Positions 1 through 6,641 of a stretch of 12,950 nucleotides of DNA are shown piece after piece. The DNA is from an archaeon (GTDB lineage Archaea > Thermoproteota > Nitrososphaeria_A > Caldarchaeales > Wolframiiraptoraceae), in contig JAPDJZ010000115.1 of assembly GCA_029258815.1 (NCBI GenBank), positions 1 through 12,950 of the forward strand, read 5' to 3'. A program made the translations under genes and the position numbers. Position 1 is the first letter of the stretch, and each line of letters starts with the position of its first letter. Below the pieces are notes generated by a model. That model was not told the origin of the DNA, did not search any database, and saw only the letters and a program-made list of their open reading frames with translations.

Positions 1-63
1 CTATCGGAGACCTCAGCCTCGGCAATAGGAGCCCACCATAATCCTGATCTGCTGGTCGCCTAA
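1..63 (+). CDS. possible C-terminal end of an unknown protein (5' partial)
   Basis: Frame 1 is open from the window edge to a TAA at 61-63 and would encode a 20-residue tail ending in NPDLLVA. Frame 2 closes at about base 28 and frame 3 at about base 39, so this is the longest plus-strand reading. A gene ending here would face moaA tail to tail with a 44-nt gap, and the T-rich stretch at 98-107 could serve as its terminator. The fragment is too short to name a family, and it could be a chance open stretch. Confidence 0.35.
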   Translation, partial: LSETSASAIGAHHNPDLLVA

Positions 64-67
64 AAAA
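58..67 (-). terminator. oligo-T tract downstream of moaA
   Basis: On the minus strand, about 40 nt past the moaA stop, there is a run of six T residues (GTTTTTTAGG). Archaeal transcription commonly ends at such oligo-U stretches without a hairpin. The same bases fall at the end of the possible plus-strand gene, so the assignment rests on position only. Confidence 0.3.
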
Positions 68-107
68 CTATATGTCCCGAGAAGGGGTGGGCGCTGCTTT
101 TCGGTTT

Positions 108-1073
108 TCAGCCCAAGTTTCTAGGCGGCTTCCAGAAGGGCTCTCGAAGCTCGACGGCTTTCAAGAACAGTTTTTTCAGCTCCCCGTCCGACGCCCCTGA
201 CCTCATCGCGCTAAGAAACTCTATCTCGTTGCCGCTTCGCATGAGGCATGGCTTGAACTTGCCGTCATGGGTTATCCTGAGCCTAGTATCGTTCATGCAG
301 AAGAGGTAATTCCCCATAGGTCTGACGAACTCGACCCAAACCCCATTCGACATGAGATACTGGGTTCTGAAGTGGAGCTTCCTAATGGTTTTTCTCAAAG
401 CCCTCTTACTAACCTCCCTCTCGAGATCCGATAAACTGAAGTAATATGTTCTTAAAGCTTCGAAGTCTACACCGCATCCAACGAGCTCTATCAATTGGAC
501 GACGATATCGCCTTCGGAGGCTAGGCTTCCGGCGAACTCGATTAGCCTATCGAGTTCGTCGTCGTTAATCCCCTTGAGCATGACGACGTTAAGCTTCACC
601 GGATCTAAGCCGGCCTTGATAGCCTCTCTAATTCCCTCGATCACAAGCCCGTATCTGGCGAGGCCGCGCTCGGGATCAAGTCCCGTAATCCTAGCATATC
701 TCTCGGGGTAGGTCGAGTGCAGGCTTACGTTAACCCTCTTAAGCCCAAGCCTCTTCAAATCCGGCGCGAGCTCGGCGAGCCTAAACCCATTCGTCGTCAT
801 GGATAGATCCTTTAAGCCGAGCCCTCCAAGCCTTTCAACGATCTCAAGTATATCCCTCCTGAGCATGGGCTCTCCGCCGGTAAGCTTAACCGACTCTATC
901 CCAAAGCTCATCCCGATCCTAGCTATACGCTCAATCTCCTCCGGCGTCATCAAATCGCCAGCTTTAGATCCAATCCCCTCCGAGTGGCAGAAGAAGCAGT
1001 TAAGATCGCAGCTAGATGTAACGGATATGCGCAAGCCCTTCACGGGTCTGCCGAAGCGATCAAACAGGCTCAA
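108..1073 (-). CDS. moaA: GTP 3',8-cyclase MoaA (radical SAM, molybdopterin/tungstopterin biosynthesis)
   Basis: Likely catalyses the first step of pyranopterin cofactor synthesis, rearranging GTP to 3',8-cyclo-GTP in the cytosol. The N-terminal radical SAM cluster motif CxxxCxxC is at C22, C26 and C29, preceded by the typical FGR...LRISVT stretch. KLTGGEP (SAM-binding GGE) and the MoaA-type TTNG follow. The C-terminal region has the RLRITHDGKFKPCL block that carries the second Fe-S cluster, but the expected CxxC reads C259-M-N-D262, so one of three usual ligands (C259, position 262, C276) is Asp. The 321-residue length is normal for archaeal MoaA. The start is TTG, directly after an in-frame TAG, with no ribosome binding site, suggesting leaderless translation. 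It diverges from a ferredoxin/tungsten oxidoreductase operon that should need this cofactor. Confidence 0.92.
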   Translation of the reverse strand: MSLFDRFGRPVKGLRISVTSSCDLNCFFCHSEGIGSKAGDLMTPEEIERIARIGMSFGIESVKLTGGEPMLRRDILEIVERLGGLGLKDLSMTTNGFRLAELAPDLKRLGLKRVNVSLHSTYPERYARITGLDPERGLARYGLVIEGIREAIKAGLDPVKLNVVMLKGINDDELDRLIEFAGSLASEGDIVVQLIELVGCGVDFEALRTYYFSLSDLEREVSKRALRKTIRKLHFRTQYLMSNGVWVEFVRPMGNYLFCMNDTRLRITHDGKFKPCLMRSGNEIEFLSAMRSGASDGELKKLFLKAVELREPFWKPPRNLG

Positions 1074-1102
1074 CTATTCTAGGAAAAGCGGGCGCCGACG
1101 AG

Positions 1103-1116
1103 ATTTTAAGATATTT
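1103..1116. promoter_or_regulatory. A/T-rich bidirectional promoter element between moaA and the ferredoxin-AOR operon
   Basis: ATTTTAAGATATTT is the one strongly A/T-rich block in a very GC-rich 100-nt divergent gap. Read on the minus strand it lies about 30-40 nt before the moaA TTG, the right place for a TATA box of a leaderless message. Read on the plus strand it would give a leader of roughly 40 nt before the ferredoxin gene. A second candidate plus-strand box (ACTAAAATAG, 1140-1149) lies about 28 nt before ATG 1174. A shared or overlapping promoter would co-regulate cofactor synthesis and enzyme. Confidence 0.5.
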
Positions 1117-1173
1117 CCGCGCCGCCGCGGGGGGCGAAGACTAAAATAGCCTGCCGGCTTGACTAGAGGTTGC

Positions 1174-1659
1174 ATGTTGAAAACCCTCGTAGTAAACCTC
1201 GATAAATGCACGGGATGCAGGCTCTGCGAGCTGGCGTGCTCCTACAGGCATTTCAAGCTCATGAATCCTAAGAAGTCCAGAATACGCGTCGTCAGGCTTC
1301 CGCACGAGCCCTCGGACATGCCGATATACTGCCTACAGTGCGGTTTATGTATAGAGGCTTGCCCGGTTAAGGCCATCTCGAGGAATCCCAAGACCGGCGC
1401 GGTCGAGGTCGATATCGATAAGTGCGTTGGATGCGGATTCTGCGTTCACGTTTGCCCGTATGGCGCGGCCTCGCTTGATCCCGAGACGGGTAAGGCCCTG
1501 ATCTGCGATCTATGCGGCGGCGATCCGGAATGCGTTAAGGCTTGTCAGGAGGGAGCTCTGCTCTACCTCGAGGCCGATCGGGCGGCGGAGTATAAGCGGA
1601 TGCTATTCTCGAGGCTTGGCAGGAGAGAGCTCGCCCCCCTAGCGCCCGAGGAGAGGTGA
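1174..1659 (+). CDS. four-cluster [4Fe-4S] ferredoxin-like subunit of the aldehyde oxidoreductase (AorA/WorS type)
   Basis: A 161-residue soluble polyferredoxin. Sixteen cysteines fall in four groups: C12-C15-C18-C22, C53-C56-C59-C63, C84-C87-C90-C94 and C111-C114-C120-C124, so four [4Fe-4S] clusters are expected. This layout is that of the electron-transfer subunits paired with tungsten oxidoreductases (WorS of Pyrococcus WOR5, AorA of Aromatoleum) and of DmsB/HycB-like proteins. The gene lies directly before the catalytic subunit gene with a 10-nt gap, so it probably takes electrons from the tungsten site via that subunit's cluster. ATG 1174 is chosen because the protein then begins like its family (MLKTLVV..DKC) and GAGGT lies just upstream. 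A TTG at 1159 would add five residues. No signal peptide or membrane segment is seen. Confidence 0.88.
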   Translation: MLKTLVVNLDKCTGCRLCELACSYRHFKLMNPKKSRIRVVRLPHEPSDMPIYCLQCGLCIEACPVKAISRNPKTGAVEVDIDKCVGCGFCVHVCPYGAASLDPETGKALICDLCGGDPECVKACQEGALLYLEADRAAEYKRMLFSRLGRRELAPLAPEER

Positions 1660-1669
1660 GGAAGGCGTT

Positions 1670-3580
1670 ATGAAGCTCTACGGCTATGCCGGGAAAGCCC
1701 TTAGGGTGAATTTGAGTAGGGGTAAGGTGATCGAGGAGGAGCTGAAGCCGGATCTTCTGAAACTGTATCTCGGCGGAACGGGCTACGCCGCCCGAGTGCT
1801 CTGGAACGAGCTTGAGAAGGGAATAGACCCTCTAAGCCCCGAAAATCTTCTAATAGCTTGCACGGGGCCTCTAACCGGGACCCTAACCCCCTCGTCGGGC
1901 AGCGTCGAGTTCTGCTTCAAGTCTCCGCTAACCGGGATCTTCGGCCAATCTAGAGCCGGCGGAAAGTTCGGGCCGAAGCTCAAGTATGCCGGCTACGATT
2001 TCCTAATAATCGAGGGAGCCGCCGAGAAGCCCGTATACCTGAACATCTACGACGGCGACGTCGAGATTAGGGACGCGTCGCACCTCTGGGGTAAGACCGT
2101 TCACGAAGCTTCGAGAATCCTATTGGATGAGGTCGGGAATCCGGACGCCTCGATCGCTTGCATAGGGCCGGGCGGCGAGAGGCTGATAAGGTTCGCGAGC
2201 ATAATGGTGGACTTCGATAGGGCTGCCGGGAGGTGCGGCGGAGGCGCCGTCATGGGCTCGAAGAAGCTTAAGGCGATAGTCGTCGACGGATGCCGCGGGG
2301 TCGAGGCCGCCAGACCTGAGGAGTTCTACGAGGCGGCTATGGAGGCGCTGAGAGCTCTCGGGGTTAGAAGCTCTGAAAGCCTCGGCCGCTACGGGACGCT
2401 CGGGGGGCTTCTCGGGCTGAACGAGTCCGGGGCCCTTCCGACAAAGAACTTCCAGACATGCTACTACGAGAGGGCTGAAAGATTTTCGGGCGAGGAGCTT
2501 GCTCGTAGATACCTCCTCAAGCGTAGAGCGTGCTTCTCGTGCCCGATAGGATGCGGTAGATACGTCTGGGTCCCCGGCGGGGATTATTCGACGCCCCCGC
2601 ATGAGGGAGCTGAATACGAGACTATCGACATGCTCGGAGTTCAATCCATGCTCGGAGACCTGAGGCCGGCTATCAGGATGGGCTACCTCTGCAACGTCTA
2701 CGGAATAGATACGATCTCCGCCGGAAGCGCGATCGCCTTCGCGATAGAGGCTTTTGAAAGGGGGCTGATAAGCGAGGAGGATACGGGCGGGATTAGGCTT
2801 AGCTGGGGCGATGCGGAGGCGTGCCTCGCCCTCCTCGAGATGATAATCGAGCGTAGGGGGTTGGGGGATTTGCTCGCCGAGGGGGTGCGGAGAGCCGCCG
2901 AGAAGATCGGGCGGGGAGCGGAGGAATTCGCTTGCCATGGAAAGGGCCTCGAGATCCCGGCTCACGACACCCGCGGAACCTCGAAGTCCCTCGCCATCCA
3001 GTACGCCATCGGGAATCCGAGGGGGGCATGCCATATAGAGCCCGTCTGGTCGCCTCTCTGGGACTTCTCCGGCCTCGACCTAGGGCTTCGGGAATTCGGG
3101 CTTCCATGGCCTCCGCCGAGCAGGTTCGAGGAGACGGGAGTTAGGAGGGGTGAAGCCTGTAGGATAGTTTGGCTTTACGGAGAGCTCGCCAGCATCCTAG
3201 GGGTTTGCCGATTCGCCCTACAAGCCGAGGAGGGGAAGAGCCTAAACCTGAGGAGGCTTTCAACGCTCACGTCGGCCTTAACGGGCTGGAGCCTAAAGCC
3301 CGAGGATCTTCTGCTGGCCTCGGAGCGGGTCTACAATCTGAAGAGATGCTTCAACGTGAGGGAGGGCGTGAGCAGGAGAGATGATAGGCTTCCGAGGCGG
3401 ATGCTCGACCCCCTCAGAACCGGGCCCACCAAGGGTCAGAGGGTCGAGAGGCTCGACGCCATGCTCGACGAGGTCTACGAAGCTCTGGGATGGGATAAGG
3501 CTACCGGGAAGCCGACCCGAGAGAAGCTCAAGCAGCTCGGATTGGATGATGTCGCCGAAGCGGTCTGGAGAAGCGGGTAA
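1670..3580 (+). CDS. aor: tungsten-dependent aldehyde:ferredoxin oxidoreductase, catalytic subunit
   Basis: A 636-residue member of the AOR family, which oxidises aldehydes to carboxylates at a tungsten bis-pyranopterin centre and passes electrons to ferredoxin in the cytoplasm. The N-terminal domain (about 1-210) has the family start and the pterin-contact stretch around GQSRAGGKFG. Cluster ligands are C288, C291, C295 (CxxCxxxC) and C513. The first pterin motif is N342-VYGI-D347. The second reads S508-ILGV-C513, with Ser in place of the usual Asp. EYET (E315/E317) and H455 in RGACH correspond to conserved acid and histidine residues near the metal. Start ATG 1670 has GAGGTGAG 9 nt upstream, lying in the end of the ferredoxin gene. 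The true aldehyde substrate cannot be told from sequence. An alternative is another W-oxidoreductase subfamily such as WOR5. Confidence 0.93.
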   Translation: MKLYGYAGKALRVNLSRGKVIEEELKPDLLKLYLGGTGYAARVLWNELEKGIDPLSPENLLIACTGPLTGTLTPSSGSVEFCFKSPLTGIFGQSRAGGKFGPKLKYAGYDFLIIEGAAEKPVYLNIYDGDVEIRDASHLWGKTVHEASRILLDEVGNPDASIACIGPGGERLIRFASIMVDFDRAAGRCGGGAVMGSKKLKAIVVDGCRGVEAARPEEFYEAAMEALRALGVRSSESLGRYGTLGGLLGLNESGALPTKNFQTCYYERAERFSGEELARRYLLKRRACFSCPIGCGRYVWVPGGDYSTPPHEGAEYETIDMLGVQSMLGDLRPAIRMGYLCNVYGIDTISAGSAIAFAIEAFERGLISEEDTGGIRLSWGDAEACLALLEMIIERRGLGDLLAEGVRRAAEKIGRGAEEFACHGKGLEIPAHDTRGTSKSLAIQYAIGNPRGACHIEPVWSPLWDFSGLDLGLREFGLPWPPPSRFEETGVRRGEACRIVWLYGELASILGVCRFALQAEEGKSLNLRRLSTLTSALTGWSLKPEDLLLASERVYNLKRCFNVREGVSRRDDRLPRRMLDPLRTGPTKGQRVERLDAMLDEVYEALGWDKATGKPTREKLKQLGLDDVAEAVWRSG

Positions 3581-3596
3581 AATCCCGTCTTCAAAA

Positions 3597-3609
3597 CCTA
3601 TTTTTATCC
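3597..3609 (+). promoter_or_regulatory. TATA-like box before the Kae1-Bud32-RdgB operon
   Basis: CCTATTTTTATCC is centred about 30 nt before the Kae1 ATG at 3633, with no ribosome binding site between them, as expected for a leaderless archaeal message. The same T run, 20 nt past the oxidoreductase stop and after a small CGGG/CCCG inverted repeat (3574-3587), could also end the upstream transcript. Confidence 0.55.
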
Positions 3610-3632
3610 GCTGAAAGTAGTCGTTCGATGGA

Positions 3633-4634
3633 ATGGTCAGGGAAGGGGGGAGGATAGTTCTAGGGATAGAGTCAACGGCGCATACCTTCGGCGTCGGAAT
3701 AGCCTCGAGCTCCGGAGAGATTCTAGCGAACGTCAGATACGTGTACAAGCCTAGGGAGGGCGGGATACATCCCAGAGAAGCCTCCCAGCATCATAGCAGG
3801 ATCGCTCCGAAGGCTTTGAAGGAGGCTTTAGAGCACGCGGGGTTAAGGCTTCGAGATCTCGATGGGATAGCTTTCTCGATCGGGCCGGGGATGGGGCCAT
3901 GCCTCAGGGTCGGCGCCACGATCGCCAGAGCGCTCGCCCTGAAATCCGGCAAGCCACTTATAGCGGTTAATCACGGGGTCGCCCACATAGAGGTCGGAAG
4001 GCTCGTAACGGGGTGCAGGGATCCGGTGGTCCTCTATGTCGCCGGCGGAAACACCCTGATAACGGGCTATCTCGAGGGAAGGTATAGGATCTTCGGCGAG
4101 ACCCTCGACATAGCGGCCGGAAACTGCCTAGACGTATTCGGGATAAAGGCCGGGATAGGGCCCATGCCGGCTCCCGAGGAATACGCTAGGAGGGGAGGAA
4201 AGTTCCACCCGCTCCCCTATCGGGTTAAGGGCATGGACGTATCCTTCTCAGGCCTCCTGACGGCCGCCTTGAAGCTCTTGGATAAGGTTAGGCTGGAGGA
4301 TCTATGCTTAAGCATAACCGAGACGGTTTACAGCATGCTAACCGAGACGCTTGAGCGGGCTCTCGCCTTCGCGGAGAAGAATGAGATACTCTTGGTCGGG
4401 GGCCTCGCGCGGAGCAGGAGGCTTAGGGAGATGATCGAGGCCATGGCCGGGCTTCACAACGCGGAGGTCTACGTCGTCCCGCCCGAATACGCCGGAGACA
4501 ACGGCGCTATGATAGCTTGGACCGGAATCCTCCAGCTGATGTCGGGCCAGGTCGTGGAGGTTGAGGATAGCAGGATTAGGCCTAGGTATAGGATCGATGA
4601 GGTGGAGGCTTCTTGGAGGAGGATCGGGCTCTGA
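3633..4634 (+). CDS. kae1: KEOPS complex subunit Kae1 (tRNA N6-threonylcarbamoyladenosine synthase)
   Basis: Kae1 transfers the threonylcarbamoyl group to A37 of ANN-decoding tRNAs within the KEOPS complex. The 333-residue ASKHA-fold protein begins with GIESTAHTFG, has the metal-binding pair H114/H118 (VNHGVAHIE), YVAGGNT at 136-141, DIAAGNCLD, MDVSFSG and the acidic metal ligand D289 in GDNGAM. Three family positions differ: the Gln usually after GGNT is L142, the Asn of GGxxxN is S261, and GNCLDRF reads GNCLDVF. The catalytic metal ligands are intact, so it is probably active. Unlike many euryarchaea, Kae1 is not fused to Bud32. The two genes are adjacent and overlap by 22 nt. ATG 3633 follows a TATA-like box without a ribosome binding site. 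It heads a three-gene operon. Confidence 0.95.
   Translation: MVREGGRIVLGIESTAHTFGVGIASSSGEILANVRYVYKPREGGIHPREASQHHSRIAPKALKEALEHAGLRLRDLDGIAFSIGPGMGPCLRVGATIARALALKSGKPLIAVNHGVAHIEVGRLVTGCRDPVVLYVAGGNTLITGYLEGRYRIFGETLDIAAGNCLDVFGIKAGIGPMPAPEEYARRGGKFHPLPYRVKGMDVSFSGLLTAALKLLDKVRLEDLCLSITETVYSMLTETLERALAFAEKNEILLVGGLARSRRLREMIEAMAGLHNAEVYVVPPEYAGDNGAMIAWTGILQLMSGQVVEVEDSRIRPRYRIDEVEASWRRIGL
4599..4608 (+). promoter_or_regulatory. ribosome binding site that fixes the Bud32 TTG start
   Basis: GAGGTGGAGG lies inside the Kae1 coding region with 8 nt between GAGGTG and TTG 4613. It pairs well with the archaeal 16S 3' end and supports TTG as the Bud32 start in the absence of an in-frame ATG. Confidence 0.6.
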
Positions 4635-5296
4635 GCCTAGCGAGGGAGGCGGAGGTTATTAGGATAGGGGCGGAGGCCGTGGTCTCTAAGCTGGAGTGGA
4701 ATGGGCTTAAGCTGGTCTCGAAGCACAGGGTTCCGAAGCCGTATAGGATGCCCGAGCTGGATCGATGGGTTAGGGATAGGAGAACCCTCCACGAGGCCAA
4801 GGTGATAACCCTTCTCAGAAGGCTCGGGGTTCCATGCCCGGCGGTTATAATGATCGATAGAAGCACCTCAACCCTCTATCTCCAACTCATCGAGGGATCG
4901 GAGCTTAAGAAGGTTTTGAATAGGCTTCCCGGCGAGAGGGTGGATGAGCTGGCCCTGAGGCTCGGCGAGATCGTCGGGAGAATGCATCTAGGCCGCGTCG
5001 CCCACGGAGACCTAACGACCTCGAACATAATCCTAGATAGCCGAGGAAGATTATTCCTGATAGACTTCGGGCTGAGCATGATAACCGACGATCTAGAGGA
5101 GCTGGCGGTGGACATACACCTCCTCGATAGAAGCCTAGACAGCGTCCATCATCCGGTTAGAAGCAGGTTCATGAGAAACTTTCTTAAGGGATACTCGAGG
5201 GTCGTCGGCAGGGAGTTCATGTTAAAGATAGTCGAGAAGGTTAAGGAGATCAGGAGGAGGGGGAGATATGTCGAGGAGCGGAGGAAGAAGCCTTAG
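4613..5296 (+). CDS. bud32: KEOPS complex protein kinase-like ATPase Bud32
   Basis: A 227-residue minimal protein kinase fold that acts as the ATPase partner of Kae1 in tRNA t6A synthesis. Visible features are a small glycine-poor N-lobe starting GAEAVV, the ATP-site lysine near K37, the catalytic loop HGDLTTSN with D133, the metal-binding DFG with D151, and the ELAVD / RSRFM...FLKGY C-terminal signature. The tail ends RRRGRY plus a basic stretch, as in Bud32. Length matches free-standing archaeal Bud32. It starts with TTG, overlapping Kae1 by 22 nt behind a strong GAGGTG site, and its own end overlaps the next gene by 29 nt, implying coupled translation of the three genes. The start is reasonably secure because no in-frame ATG lies near. 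Confidence 0.94.
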   Translation: MEEDRALSLAREAEVIRIGAEAVVSKLEWNGLKLVSKHRVPKPYRMPELDRWVRDRRTLHEAKVITLLRRLGVPCPAVIMIDRSTSTLYLQLIEGSELKKVLNRLPGERVDELALRLGEIVGRMHLGRVAHGDLTTSNIILDSRGRLFLIDFGLSMITDDLEELAVDIHLLDRSLDSVHHPVRSRFMRNFLKGYSRVVGREFMLKIVEKVKEIRRRGRYVEERRKKP

Positions 5297-5876
5297 ATTC
5301 GTTGTCGTAACCCGGAACCCGGGGAAGGCCAGGGAGTTCGAGAAGATATTCTCGGAGTGCGGGCTCAGATTCAGGGTCGAGCCCATGGAGACCCCCGAGA
5401 TCCAATCCGAGGATTTGAGGGAAGTGGCGGAGAAAAGCGCTCTCTACGCTTACGACGTTCTGAGGGAGCCGGTAATGGTTGAGGATGCCGGGCTATTCAT
5501 AGAGGCGCTGAACGGCTTCCCCGGCCCCTTCAGCAGCTACGTCTACAAGACCATAGGCGTCGAAGGAATTCTAAAGCTGATGAGAGGCGTCGAGGATAGG
5601 AGGGCTAGGTTCATCTCGGTCATCGCGTTCTACTCCCCGATAACGGAGCCCGTCAAATTCTTCACCGGGGAGGTCGAGGGATACATCTCGGAGGAGGTTA
5701 GGGGCTCGAAGGGATTCGGATTTGACCCGATCTTCGTCCCCGCCGAGGGCGACGGAAGGACTTTCGGCGAGATGGAGGTCGAGGAGAAGAATAAGCTCTC
5801 CCATAGGGCTAGAGCCGCGAGAAAGTTCGCCGAATGGATCTCGGGGATAAGGGAGGTTACGCCCCCATACGAGTAA
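5268..5876 (+). CDS. rdgB: non-canonical purine NTP pyrophosphatase (dITP/XTP phosphatase, RdgB/HAM1 family)
   Basis: A 202-residue cytosolic enzyme expected to hydrolyse dITP, ITP and XTP to monophosphates and pyrophosphate, keeping deaminated purines out of nucleic acids. Motifs in order: the nucleotide-binding TRNPGKAREFE (T15, N17, K20, E23), EIQSEDL, the metal-binding VEDAGLFI followed by LNGFPGPFSSYV, GSKGFGFDPIF and the C-terminal SHRARA. All are canonical and the length is typical. ATG 5268 has a GGAGGAGGGGGAG purine tract just upstream and lies inside the end of Bud32 (29-nt overlap in another frame). HAM1 next to KEOPS genes is a recurrent archaeal arrangement. It ends 5 nt from the stop of the convergent gene. 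Confidence 0.93.
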   Translation: MSRSGGRSLRFVVVTRNPGKAREFEKIFSECGLRFRVEPMETPEIQSEDLREVAEKSALYAYDVLREPVMVEDAGLFIEALNGFPGPFSSYVYKTIGVEGILKLMRGVEDRRARFISVIAFYSPITEPVKFFTGEVEGYISEEVRGSKGFGFDPIFVPAEGDGRTFGEMEVEEKNKLSHRARAARKFAEWISGIREVTPPYE

Positions 5877-5881
5877 GCTCC

Positions 5882-6601
5882 TCACCCCTTCCTGCTCTTC
5901 AGGATCAACGGAACTATAACGCCGTCGATATATCCTATGAACTCGTCGCACGGCATCCGCGTGAAAGCGGTTATGACGCAGTTCCGGGTCAAGCCCATGA
6001 CATATCCCGTCCCCGGAACCTGATAAACGAGGTAGTAGATCTTCCCATGCCTCAGATACTCCTCGTACAGCGATGTTCCTTTAAGCGAGTCTCCGTAGAG
6101 GGCGAGCTTATCGACATCTACGAAGTCTAGGTCGTCGAAGTAGATTACCTTCGTCCCCTCGGGATTGCGCTCGTGGAACTCCCTCATTACATCCGGCGAG
6201 ATCCTAGCCTCGGTTATCGCTCGATAGGATAGGAAGAGGTGGTGGGATAGGAGGGACGCGACGGCGTTCGCGAAGTGCTTCTCCTGAACGACGGTTAAAA
6301 GGGTTAGACCCTCAACCCTCCTGAAGATTATCCTAGCGTCCGTCGTTTTGATTATCGGAACCTGCTTACCTCTCTGGTTGACGACGATGAGCTTATCCCT
6401 ACTGAAGACGCCCTCGAGCCTATCCTCCTTCAGATCCAGATCCCTGATCTCGGTTAGGAGCTCGAACTTCTCCCCATCCTCCTCCCGCTCCTCGATCATC
6501 TTATAGCCGTTGAGCTTCTCGGCTATCTCCTCTAGGCTCGCCTCAGCCCTGATCTCGAAGATCTTGGCCGCGAGCGGCATGGCCTCTAAGCCCTCATCCA
6601 T
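5882..6601 (-). CDS. uncharacterised protein, 239 residues, soluble
   Basis: I do not recognise this family. The protein has no signal peptide or membrane segment, no cysteine cluster and no nucleotide-binding motif I can see. Residues about 8-100 look like an alternating helix/strand domain with many charged residues (FEIRAEASLEEIAEKL and later LIVVNQRGKQVPII). The middle (about 105-145) holds a likely helix rich in aromatics and His (EKHFANAVASLLSHHLF). The C-terminal part is strand-rich, with KVIYFDDLDF, KIYYLVYQVPG and FTRMPCDEFIGYIDG. Base and codon usage match the neighbours, so it is a real resident gene rather than a recent arrival. ATG 6601 fits a TATA-like box about 20-25 nt upstream; ATG 6580 is an alternative. 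The preceding gene on this strand is the CcdA-like gene, with a 40-nt gap. Confidence 0.8.
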   Translation of the reverse strand: MDEGLEAMPLAAKIFEIRAEASLEEIAEKLNGYKMIEEREEDGEKFELLTEIRDLDLKEDRLEGVFSRDKLIVVNQRGKQVPIIKTTDARIIFRRVEGLTLLTVVQEKHFANAVASLLSHHLFLSYRAITEARISPDVMREFHERNPEGTKVIYFDDLDFVDVDKLALYGDSLKGTSLYEEYLRHGKIYYLVYQVPGTGYVMGLTRNCVITAFTRMPCDEFIGYIDGVIVPLILKSRKG

Positions 6602-6617
6602 CTAAGCTTATCGAATG

Positions 6618-6628
6618 AAAAATACCTT
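6618..6628 (-). promoter_or_regulatory. TATA-like box before the uncharacterised gene
   Basis: On the minus strand GGTATTTTTCA lies about 20-25 nt before ATG 6601, the only A/T-rich block in the 40-nt gap after the CcdA-like gene. It suggests an independent, near-leaderless transcript. Confidence 0.45.
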
Positions 6629-6641
6629 CCCCACGCCTAGC

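Noticed and set aside
31..92. Seven-base inverted repeat (GCCCACC / GGTGGGC) resembling a tRNA acceptor stem
   Set aside because: The enclosed 48 nt are too short for a tRNA and lack D-, anticodon- and T-arm sequences such as GTTCGA; probably chance in GC-rich DNA or a weak terminator structure.
1159..1173. TTG start giving a five-residue longer ferredoxin-like protein
   Set aside because: ATG 1174 yields the usual family N-terminus and has GAGGT just upstream; the TTG has no such support.
2120..3034. Long minus-strand open frame of about 304 codons opposite the oxidoreductase gene
   Set aside because: It lies fully antisense to a clearly conserved AOR coding sequence, its translation is Arg/Ser/Pro-rich without family motifs, and such frames are common opposite GC-rich genes.
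5571..6130. Open frames of about 98-126 codons crossing the rdgB / unknown gene junction on both strands
   Set aside because: Low-complexity translations overlapping two better supported genes; no start signals or motifs.
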